Origin: an uncultured beta proteobacterium
GTDB taxonomy: Bacteria > Pseudomonadota > Gammaproteobacteria > Burkholderiales > Burkholderiaceae_C
Direction of reading: 5' to 3'
Assembly (NCBI GenBank): GCA_903914985.1
Contig: CAIWRE010000120.1
Span: 1-8,435 of the forward strand
Length of the DNA: 8,435 nt
Shown here piece by piece: positions 1 to 6,298 of the stretch (positions within the stretch are counted from its first letter, which is position 1; each line of letters starts with the position of its first letter). The notes under the pieces are model-generated. The model searched no databases and was not told the origin of the DNA. It saw only the letters and a list, made by a program, of their open reading frames with translations. Both the position numbers and the translations under genes were made by a program.

Positions 1-801
1 GACAAATTCGAGTCCTGCGAGCTGGTGGCGTTCACCGCGCTTGGGAACGTGACCCATCTCATGGGCCACCAGGCCGCCGATCGTGTCGAACTCATCAGCG
101 TCCTCACGGGACTGCAAATGGACATTGAACGCGGTTTCTATCCGCTCTATTGGCGCGTCGCCGTTCACGCGGTAGCCGCCGTCGGGCAGGGCAAAAATAT
201 CGCCCTCATCGTCCTCGATGTCGAATTCGTCTTCGATTTCTCCGACGATTTGCTCGAGTACGTCTTCAATTGTGATCAGCCCGGCAACGCGGCCGAATTC
301 GTCAATGACGATGGCCAGGTGGTTGCGGTAGCCGCGAAAGTCGCGCAGCAGGTCGTTCAGGCCTTTGGTTTCGGGCACAAACACGGCAGGGCGCAACAAG
401 GCACGGATATTGAGCTCAGGCGCGCGCTGCAGTTTGAGCAGGTCTTTGGCCATCAGGGTGCCGATGATGTTTTCACGCTCCCCCTCAAACACCGGAAAAC
501 GCGAGTGCGCCGTGTCGATCACGGTATGCATCAGATCGTCCATGGGCGATTGGATATTGATCAGATCCATGCGCGTGGCAGGCACCATCACGTCGCCCGC
601 CGTCATATCCGCCATGCGGATCACGCCTTCGAGCATCGCGCGTGATTGGGCGCCGATAATTTTGTTGTCTTCGGCCTCGGCCAGGGTTTCAATCAACTCG
701 TCGGCCGAGTCAGGGCCGGGATGGAGAAATTCAGCCAAGCGTTGCAGAAAGGTTCGCTTGTCTTCTTTTTCAGCGGGGTGCGCGGGGTGAGGGTCTGACA
801 C
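1..801 (-). CDS. corC: HlyC/CorC family protein with paired CBS domains, CorC-type (3' end cut off)
   Basis: Soluble CorC-type protein of the HlyC/CorC family, classically linked to magnesium and cobalt efflux/homeostasis; some members act as partners of envelope proteins. The window holds 267 residues. After a short charged N-terminus (about residues 1-50) comes a CBS pair at about 65-190, with a first-CBS segment DVMVPATRMDLI (70-81) and the second CBS ending in GLITIEDVLEQIVGEIEDEFD (about 173-193). The C-terminal CorC_HlyC (transporter-associated) domain starts at about 205, with an EFDTIGGL motif at 237-244. There is no N-terminal DUF21 membrane domain, as expected for CorC rather than the longer membrane-bound paralogues. 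E. coli CorC is about 292 residues, so about 25-35 residues are missing at the window edge. The start is taken as GTG at 801, giving an MSDP-like N-terminus; no good Shine-Dalgarno is seen, and a TTG five codons upstream (816) is a weaker alternative. It lies 72 bases downstream of the GNAT gene on the same strand and may be co-transcribed with it. Confidence 0.93.
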   Translation of the reverse strand, partial: MSDPHPAHPAEKEDKRTFLQRLAEFLHPGPDSADELIETLAEAEDNKIIGAQSRAMLEGVIRMADMTAGDVMVPATRMDLINIQSPMDDLMHTVIDTAHSRFPVFEGERENIIGTLMAKDLLKLQRAPELNIRALLRPAVFVPETKGLNDLLRDFRGYRNHLAIVIDEFGRVAGLITIEDVLEQIVGEIEDEFDIEDDEGDIFALPDGGYRVNGDAPIERIETAFNVHLQSREDADEFDTIGGLVAHEMGHVPKRGERHQLAGLEFV

Positions 802-873
802 TGACGTGGGGCACAAGGGCCATTTTTGCGAGGCCTCTAGGATAGCCCATGCTCCCGGGCCTGTCTCAGCTAC

Positions 874-1611
874 TTAAAGCGTAGGCTTCTCGGGTCCCTG
901 GCGCAAGCCTTGGCGCACCTGCTGTATGCCCGCAAGCAAGCCCCAAAAATGGTGTGCCTGCACTTTCAACCGGTAGTCGGTGTCGGCAATCTGGCTGTCA
1001 ACCGCCTCGCTCCACTGCGATTGCAATGTGGGGTTGGGTAATTGAAGGTAAGCGTCCGATTCCGAGCCAAATCGCTCCACTTTGGCGCCCGCCTTGCGGG
1101 CGATCTTGAGCATGGCGCTGTTTTCGCTCAGTGCGTGGATGAATAGCAGCGAAATCCGGTCGTTTTGGGCATGCAGTTGGGCCCGTGCAAACAACTCGGC
1201 ACCCAATCCTTTGCCCCGGTAAGCAGGCAAGACCGAGACACCGAACTCCGCGCAGCGGTCGGCTTTGGGATCCTTGGCGTACGCGAGATGCGCAACGGCG
1301 ATCAGGCGCAAGCGCCGGTTGAAGACGCCATACACCTGGTCCCGGTCAAAGTCCAAGCCTTGCACATAGCGCTCGATCTGGGCATCTTGCGCGGCATAAC
1401 CAAAGCGCATGTAACGGTCAGCGGGGGAGAGTTCAAGCAAATGCGCCAAAACCGCAGCGCGATGGCGCGGACGAAGACCGCGCACCGGAACCAGCGCCGC
1501 CTTGGCAGACCGACCGCCGGCCAGGGGGACGGCACCGGAGGAAGTACGCCACCGCAAGAGTCCCGCGGCGGCGTCCCGCACGATGGAAAGGGTCTTACGT
1601 AATTGGCTCAT
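874..1611 (-). CDS. GNAT family N-acetyltransferase
   Basis: Predicted acetyl-CoA-dependent N-acetyltransferase of 245 residues; the substrate is unknown. The GNAT core spans about residues 40-192. The acetyl-CoA pyrophosphate-binding loop (motif A) is clear as VLPAYRGKGLGAELF at 127-141, with the R-G-K-G-L-G signature at 132-137. A motif-B-like segment, ENSAMLKIARKAGAKVERF, follows at 163-181. The segment RYMRFGYAAQ...ERYVQGLDFDRDQV (66-92) resembles the region before the core in GNAT domains of Pat-type protein lysine acetyltransferases, but the nucleotide-binding domain of Pat is absent. The N-terminal 35 residues are basic and low in complexity, and the C-terminal 50 residues are a non-core extension. 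ATG at 1611 is the only in-frame ATG near the 5' end, and its Shine-Dalgarno is weak. The gene diverges from the metallo-hydrolase gene and precedes corC on the same strand. Fold assignment is firm; a protein-acetylating role is only a suggestion. Confidence 0.88.
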   Translation of the reverse strand: MSQLRKTLSIVRDAAAGLLRWRTSSGAVPLAGGRSAKAALVPVRGLRPRHRAAVLAHLLELSPADRYMRFGYAAQDAQIERYVQGLDFDRDQVYGVFNRRLRLIAVAHLAYAKDPKADRCAEFGVSVLPAYRGKGLGAELFARAQLHAQNDRISLLFIHALSENSAMLKIARKAGAKVERFGSESDAYLQLPNPTLQSQWSEAVDSQIADTDYRLKVQAHHFWGLLAGIQQVRQGLRQGPEKPTL

Positions 1612-1633
1612 GCGGCCATCATAAGGGTTTTCC

Positions 1634-1660
1634 CTAGTATTTGCTGCACTGCAGCGTAAA
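1634..1660 (-). promoter_or_regulatory. Candidate promoter with a palindromic spacer upstream of the GNAT gene
   Basis: Read on the minus strand, TTTACG (1660-1655) could be a -35 element and TACTAG (1639-1634) a -10 element, 15 bases apart, about 23 bases upstream of the GNAT start. The spacer is almost filled by a perfect odd-length palindrome GCTGCACTGCAGC (1643-1655, 6-base arms around a central C), a possible regulator site. Matches to the sigma-70 consensus are only moderate (about 4/6 and 3/6) and the spacing is shorter than the usual 17. This is a guess from sequence pattern only. Confidence 0.2.
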
Positions 1661-1740
1661 CCCAGCCCCTTTGGCGACTCTGTGCGACCCGGGTCAAGGC
1701 ATAGACTTGGCTCTCCCGTTCACTGGCCTCATTTTTCACC

Positions 1741-2676
1741 ATGCACACTGTCCCGCATCCCGTTGCCTTGCCTCCTTCGGTGCGGGTGTTCCAGCGCGGC
1801 TGGCTTTCCTCCAACAACATTCTGGTGAGCGACACCCACCATGCGGCGTTGATCGACAGCGGCTACTGCACCCACAGCGCCCAGACTGTGGCGCTGGTGC
1901 AGGACGCCTTGGCCGGTCAGAGGCTGGACTTGTTGTTGAACACCCATCTGCATAGCGATCACTGCGGGGGCAATGCTGCTTTGCAGGCGGCGTATCCGGC
2001 GATGTTGACCTGGATCCCGCCAGGGCTGGCGCCTGCGGTCAAGCCCTGGACACCGTCTCAACTGAGTTTTGACGCCACAGGACAAAGCTGCCCGCCTTTC
2101 CACATCGACTCCACATTGCAGCCGGGAAGCACGCATCGTCTGGGCGGTCTGGAGTGGCAGGTGCACGCTGCGCCCGGCCATGACCCGCATTCGGTGGTGC
2201 TGTTTGCGCCTGAAGCCCGGTTGCTGATTTCAGCCGATGCGCTGTGGGAAAACGGATTTGGCGTGGTGTTTCCAGAACTCGAGGGTGAGGACGCCTTTGA
2301 TGAAGTGGGCGCCACACTGGACCTGATTGAAGCCTTGAAGCCTGTCACGGTCATTCCCGGCCATGGCGCGCCATTTACCTCCGTCACCCAGGCCTTGGTG
2401 ACAGCACGCAACCGGTTGGACTACTTTCAGCGCCAGCCTGAGCGCCACCGCAACTATGCGGCCAAGGTCCTGCTCAAGTTCAAATTGCTGGAGCAGCAAA
2501 GCATGAGCGTGGATTCACTCATCCATTGGGCTGTTTCCACGCCCTATATCCAGCAGATGGCCCAATCCGGCAAGGGCGCTGATTCAGCGCACGCACTGGT
2601 GTCCGATTGGCTGGCACAGTTGGTAAAGGGCGGCGCGGCCGAACGCGATGGACATCGAATCAGCAACCGCGATTGA
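1741..2676 (+). CDS. MBL fold metallo-hydrolase
   Basis: Metallo-beta-lactamase-fold hydrolase of 311 residues, probably cytoplasmic (no signal peptide). The metal-binding signature is complete: THLHSDH at 68-74 supplies H69, H71, D73 and H74; H147 is in APGHD (144-148), D166 in ISADALWENG (163-172) and H208 in IPGHGA (205-210). This set fits a binuclear-metal glyoxalase II-like subgroup. From about residue 215 a mostly helical tail (RNRLDYFQRQPERHRNYAAK onward) forms a roughly 95-residue C-terminal extension, like the winged-helix tails of other hydrolases of this class. The substrate cannot be told from sequence; thioester or lactone hydrolysis is possible. The start is ATG at 1741, the first ATG after the intergenic region, although no strong Shine-Dalgarno precedes it. 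The gene stands alone on the plus strand, divergent from the GNAT gene and convergent with ntrX (17 bases between stops). Confidence 0.9.
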   Translation: MHTVPHPVALPPSVRVFQRGWLSSNNILVSDTHHAALIDSGYCTHSAQTVALVQDALAGQRLDLLLNTHLHSDHCGGNAALQAAYPAMLTWIPPGLAPAVKPWTPSQLSFDATGQSCPPFHIDSTLQPGSTHRLGGLEWQVHAAPGHDPHSVVLFAPEARLLISADALWENGFGVVFPELEGEDAFDEVGATLDLIEALKPVTVIPGHGAPFTSVTQALVTARNRLDYFQRQPERHRNYAAKVLLKFKLLEQQSMSVDSLIHWAVSTPYIQQMAQSGKGADSAHALVSDWLAQLVKGGAAERDGHRISNRD

Positions 2677-2693
2677 CCCGTGAGATGGATCGG

Positions 2694-3362
2694 TTAGGCG
2701 CTGCGCTTGCCGCGGCTCACTGGCACGCCCAATTGCTTGAGTTTGCGGTACAGATGGGTGCGCTCCAAGCCGGTCTTTTCTGATACCCGGGTCATGGAGC
2801 CCGCCTCCTTGGCCAGCTGGAATTCAAAATACGCCCGCTCAAATGCATCGCGCGCATCGCGCAGCGGACGGTCGAGATCAAAGGTCTGAATGGGTGTCGC
2901 CGCTGTTTGTGGCGACAACATATCCTGGTCCGAAAACGCACTGGCGGAATGCGGCAGGGCTGCCTCAAGCCTGGCAGCGGAACGGCTGGGCGTCACACTG
3001 TTGCGCATCAAACCCAGCTCAACCGCCTTGAGCAATTTTTGCAGGGTGACGGGTTTTTCCAAAAACGCCAATGCGCCGATTTTTGTCGCCTCCACCGCAG
3101 TCTCAATCGTGGCATGCCCGCTCATCATGATCACCGGCATGGTCAACAAGCCGGTCGAGGCCCACTCCTTGAGCAGTGTTACACCGTCGGTGTCGGGCAT
3201 CCAGATATCGAGCAGAACCAGATCCGGGCGCTCGCGCAGTCGTGCGGCCCGGGCCTGTGCCGCGTTTTCCGCCAAGTCGACGGTGTGCCCCTCGTCATTG
3301 AGAATTTCCCACAGCAGATCACGGATGCCATGTTCATCGTCAACCACCAAAATATTTGCCAT
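2694..3362 (-). CDS. ntrX: NtrX-type response regulator lacking the AAA+ domain
   Basis: DNA-binding response regulator of 222 residues, presumed partner of the adjacent NtrY-type kinase. The receiver domain (about 1-120) is complete: acidic pair D8/D9, phospho-acceptor D52 in LVLLDIWMPDTDG (48-60), switch residue S81 in MMSGHAT, and K103 in FLEKPV. A variable linker (about 122-163) leads to a Fis-type helix-turn-helix at about 166-213, with PLRDARDAFERAYFEFQLAK (166-185) and GLERTHLYRKLKQLGV (198-213). This C-terminus closely resembles that of canonical NtrX. Canonical NtrX/NtrC proteins are about 450-470 residues with a central AAA+ sigma-54-interacting domain; that domain is wholly missing here and the reading frame is intact. 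The protein should therefore act as a sigma-54-independent regulator. The start is ATG at 3362 (MANILVVDDE), with a weak Shine-Dalgarno, 18 bases after the ntrY stop. The gene name rests on the kinase partner and C-terminal similarity. Confidence 0.87.
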   Translation of the reverse strand: MANILVVDDEHGIRDLLWEILNDEGHTVDLAENAAQARAARLRERPDLVLLDIWMPDTDGVTLLKEWASTGLLTMPVIMMSGHATIETAVEATKIGALAFLEKPVTLQKLLKAVELGLMRNSVTPSRSAARLEAALPHSASAFSDQDMLSPQTAATPIQTFDLDRPLRDARDAFERAYFEFQLAKEAGSMTRVSEKTGLERTHLYRKLKQLGVPVSRGKRSA

Positions 3363-3380
3363 GATGTATGCGCTGTTCGT

Positions 3381-5696
3381 TCAGGTATTTTTTAAATTGA
3401 TCACGTTTTCGGCGCTCGCCAATGATAGCGAGACCTGGGCACCAAAGACGACCCCGTCCTGCACCCGGTTGCTGATTTCAATGCGAGATGCGTGGTCATC
3501 TGCGATTTTTTTGACCACTGCCAACCCCAGTCCGGTGCCCCGTTGTTTGGTCGTGACATAAGGCTCAAACGCGCGCTTGAGAATGTTCTCGGGAAAGCCG
3601 CCGCCGTGGTCCAGCACCGACAAGCGAACCCGACCGGAATTGGGAAGCAACTGGGTGCGCAACACAATGCTTGCGGCAGAACTGCCTGCCGCCAACGCCG
3701 GTGATGCAGCCAGGGCTTGCTCCGTCGCGTCCTGGGCGTTTTGCAACAAGTTGTGCAGCACTTGGCGCAGCTGCTCGGCATCGCCCAATACGCGGGGGAC
3801 CTGCCCATCGAGTTCCAGCCGGATGGGCACTGCCGACGTCTCGTACAAGTGCAACACGTCGGCCACCAGCGCATTCAGGTCCACGGGCGCCAACACGGCG
3901 GCAGGCAGGCGCGCGTAATCACGGAAGTCGTTGACCAGGCGCTTCATGGCGTCAACCTGGTCCACGATCGTTTTGACTGACTTGACCAGCACCGCCTGCT
4001 CGCCGGGCTGCAACTTGCCGGTGAGCTTCATCTCCAGCCGCTCAGCGGAGAGCTGGATGGGCGTGAGCGGGTTTTTGATTTCATGCGCCAGGCGGCGTGC
4101 CACTTCACCCCAGGCCTGGGCCCGCTGTGCCGAAACAATGTCGGAGATGTCGTCAAACACCAACAAACGGCTGCGGTCCGGCAGGATGGCTCCGCGGGCG
4201 ATCAAGGTCTGGGCGCGTTCGGCTTCGCTAGCCATCCCTTCATGGGTCACGCCGAGTTCAAATGATTGCTGCCAATGATCGTTGGGCTGCTCCAAGCGCC
4301 GGCTCAAAAATTCGGAAAACTGTTGCTGCACGCTGACCGCGAAGGTCTCCAAGCCCGCCAATTGGCGCAACGTGGCTCCCCGAAAGCTATCCAGCGGCAG
4401 CTTCAGTATGCGTGCGGCACCGGGATTGGCCGATCGCACGCTGCCATCGGCATTCAGGACCAATACGCCGGAGGTCAGGTTGTCCAAAATGGTTTGCAGA
4501 TAAGCACGCGCAGAATCCACCTGGGACATGCTGCGCTGAACAGTCTGGCGTGCGTCGGCCAGCTGCTGTGTCATGGACGCAAACGCGCGGGTGAGGCCGC
4601 CAAGCTCGTCATTACCCTGCATCGCCAGTTTGGGTGTCAAGTCGCCTGCTGCGACCTGGCTCACGCCCTCTGCCAATACCAGCAGCGGTCTGGCAATTTG
4701 ATTGCCCAAAATAACCGCCAACAAAATAGCACCAAACACTGCCAGAAAAAGGCTCAGAGTCAGGGTGCCGATGTACATGCGCTTGAGCCCTTCCCGGGCC
4801 AAGGCCCGCTCCTGGTACTCCCGGTTAGCACTTTCTACAGCCAACGCGTTGGTCACAAAGTTTGAAGGAAGCGTCCGCTGAACCAGCAAAAACCGCGGCT
4901 CTGCGGCCAAGCCGACACTGGCGCTTGGGATAAGCACCAATGCCTTGAGCTGCGGACGCGTGGTTTTGCCGGGGCCGGCCTCTTCCAGGCCTTCGACCCA
5001 GGCCACAGAACGCTCAGCCCGCGCGGTGCGCAACTGGCTGCCCGTGGGTTTATCCGGGCTGAGCTGAAAACCAATGGGCCCCACACTGGCGAGTAATTTG
5101 CCCGAAGCGCTCCAAATCGTCGCCTCAGTCGCACCCAGTTGCTCCATGACGCGCAACAAGACAAGGTCTGACGCGCCGTCGGTGGTGTCGGTTAACTGCG
5201 TTGCAGCAACCCGCGCTTTGGTCGCCAGATCCGAAGAAAGCGTGTCCAGCGTGACACGACCCAAGCTCAGGCCCGCTTCCAACGCGCCTTCGACCTTGAC
5301 GTCAAACCAAGTCTCGATCGAGCGCGAAACGAATTGATACGACACCACATAAATCAGCACGCCGGGCGCCACACCGACCAGCGCAAAAATGGTGGCGATT
5401 TTTACCAGCAAACGACTGCCAAACCGGCCTTGGCGAACCCGTTGAAGCAGGCGCACACCGACCCACACAATGGCAAAAAGCAAGCTGCCGGCCACGACCA
5501 CGTTCACGCTGAACAGTCGCGCATAGTTTTGCTCGTACATCTCGCGGTTGTTGGTAGCCTGGGTCAGCATATAGAGCAACACCAAACCGATCAGCACCAT
5601 CAGGGCTGCACCGAGGCCGACGGCTCTACGAATGCCTCCTGTGCCGCCCATGCCGTTGACATCGGCGACTTGCACACTGACGATTGGTTCGCTCAT
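3381..5696 (-). CDS. ntrY: NtrY-type membrane sensor histidine kinase
   Basis: Inner-membrane sensor kinase of 771 residues that should phosphorylate the NtrX-type regulator encoded next. From the ATG at 5696: membrane helices at about 25-47, 62-83 and 97-120; an extracytoplasmic region at about 121-305; a fourth helix at about 308-331; HAMP at about 332-385 (RPLLVLAEGVSQVAAGDL); PAS at about 395-520 (QTILDNLTSGVLVLNADGSV at 401-420). The HisKA domain has phospho-acceptor H538 in RRLAHEIKNPLTPIQLSAER. The HATPase domain has N-box N653 in HNLLQNAQDATEQ, the G1 motif DHGGG at 696-700, the F-box segment AFEPYVTT, and the G2 motif GTGLGLAVVKK (720-730). The order matches the NtrY family. The longest open frame starts 17 codons upstream, but ATG at 5696 overlaps the DUF4390 stop as ATGA and has GAGG about 8 bases upstream, so it is preferred. 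The signal sensed is unknown; nitrogen and redox/oxygen control are known for relatives. Confidence 0.93.
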   Translation of the reverse strand: MSEPIVSVQVADVNGMGGTGGIRRAVGLGAALMVLIGLVLLYMLTQATNNREMYEQNYARLFSVNVVVAGSLLFAIVWVGVRLLQRVRQGRFGSRLLVKIATIFALVGVAPGVLIYVVSYQFVSRSIETWFDVKVEGALEAGLSLGRVTLDTLSSDLATKARVAATQLTDTTDGASDLVLLRVMEQLGATEATIWSASGKLLASVGPIGFQLSPDKPTGSQLRTARAERSVAWVEGLEEAGPGKTTRPQLKALVLIPSASVGLAAEPRFLLVQRTLPSNFVTNALAVESANREYQERALAREGLKRMYIGTLTLSLFLAVFGAILLAVILGNQIARPLLVLAEGVSQVAAGDLTPKLAMQGNDELGGLTRAFASMTQQLADARQTVQRSMSQVDSARAYLQTILDNLTSGVLVLNADGSVRSANPGAARILKLPLDSFRGATLRQLAGLETFAVSVQQQFSEFLSRRLEQPNDHWQQSFELGVTHEGMASEAERAQTLIARGAILPDRSRLLVFDDISDIVSAQRAQAWGEVARRLAHEIKNPLTPIQLSAERLEMKLTGKLQPGEQAVLVKSVKTIVDQVDAMKRLVNDFRDYARLPAAVLAPVDLNALVADVLHLYETSAVPIRLELDGQVPRVLGDAEQLRQVLHNLLQNAQDATEQALAASPALAAGSSAASIVLRTQLLPNSGRVRLSVLDHGGGFPENILKRAFEPYVTTKQRGTGLGLAVVKKIADDHASRIEISNRVQDGVVFGAQVSLSLASAENVINLKNT

Positions 5697-6298
5697 CGCA
5701 GGACCTCGGCGCGCAGCGGCATCCGCCCGCTGGTCTGGATGTCCCACTCCGACTGGCCAATGGCGCCTATCTGGAACGGCCGGGGGAGCTGACCGAGGTC
5801 CAGACGGAAACGAAGTTCGACGCGGTACTTGGCGGCAGCTTCCGAGTCACTGAGCTCAGCGACCTTCCATCGCGAAATTTGCTTGATCGTCGCTAATGCC
5901 TCGGCAAGCGTGTCGTAGTTTTGGCTCAAAGACAGACCCAAAGCGCTGTCGCCACCGTGCCCGTTGGTGACGTTGACGCGCCAACGCCGGCTCAGCGGTT
6001 GGTAGACCAGCCGCAACTGGCGTTGCGCTGCACTCACTTTTCTGTCGTACCAATACCAGCGTTCTTGCAGCAGATCAGCCTCTACCAAAAAGTACAAGGG
6101 GATGCCTTTGGCCAGCGCCTCTTCGACCACCGGAGGGAGCTCAAAAACAACATTGGCAGATACCAGCACGTCGCCGCCCATCCGGTCGGCCCGCAACTGC
6201 TGCAATTCAGCTGCGTTCTGTGCGTGTGCAGCCGAGCCCAGCAGCACAAGCGCAATGAGCAGCACCCGTTGCAAGAAGGGCAACAGGCGCTTAGACAA
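5693..6298 (-). CDS. Exported DUF4390 domain protein (TTG start)
   Basis: Protein of unknown function, 201 residues, recognised as DUF4390, a family commonly found between rsmB and ntrY in betaproteobacteria. With the TTG start at 6298 the N-terminus is a textbook signal peptide: MSKR, a hydrophobic stretch (LLPFLQRVLLIALVLLGSA, about 5-23) and a cleavage site after AHA, about residue 26. The mature part should lie in the periplasm. It contains conserved-looking segments FELPPVVEEALAKGIPLYFL (about 52-71) and RWYWYDRKV. The TTG lies inside the rsmB stop region (8-base overlap, TTGTCTAA), with GGAAAAG a few bases upstream as Shine-Dalgarno. A longer frame with an ATG at 6319 would put charged and tryptophan residues ahead of the signal peptide and has a poorer ribosome site. 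The 3' end overlaps the ntrY start by 4 bases (ATGA), implying translational coupling. A periplasmic partner role for NtrY is conceivable but unproven. Confidence 0.86.
   Translation of the reverse strand: MSKRLLPFLQRVLLIALVLLGSAAHAQNAAELQQLRADRMGGDVLVSANVVFELPPVVEEALAKGIPLYFLVEADLLQERWYWYDRKVSAAQRQLRLVYQPLSRRWRVNVTNGHGGDSALGLSLSQNYDTLAEALATIKQISRWKVAELSDSEAAAKYRVELRFRLDLGQLPRPFQIGAIGQSEWDIQTSGRMPLRAEVLR

Noticed and set aside
25..645. Open frame of 206 codons on the plus strand
   Set aside because: Antisense to corC, whose translation is a clear family match over the whole stretch. The plus-strand product is a low-complexity shadow typical of high-GC DNA.
802..873. Possible terminator or promoter between the GNAT gene and corC
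   Set aside because: Only short palindromes are visible (GAGGCCTC at 830-837 and a CCCGGG), with no stem followed by a T-tract and no convincing -35/-10 pair.
1729..2190. Minus-strand open frame of 153 codons opposite the metallo-hydrolase
   Set aside because: The plus strand carries the intact zinc-ligand motifs; the opposite frame is arginine-rich shadow sequence.
2677..2693. Shared bidirectional terminator between the convergent metallo-hydrolase and ntrX genes
   Set aside because: The 17-base gap has no strong stem-loop or T-tract on either strand.
2890..3561. Plus-strand open frame of 223 codons spanning the ntrX/ntrY junction
   Set aside because: It runs antisense across two well-supported genes, has serine/arginine-rich composition without recognisable motifs, and no ribosome site.
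4266..4865. Plus-strand open frame of 199 codons within ntrY
   Set aside because: Antisense to the HAMP/PAS part of the kinase; glutamine-rich product without domain features.
5697..5747. Longer N-terminus for ntrY
   Set aside because: The extra 17 residues are charged and lie within the DUF4390 coding end; ATG 5696 has the ATGA overlap and GAGG ribosome site.
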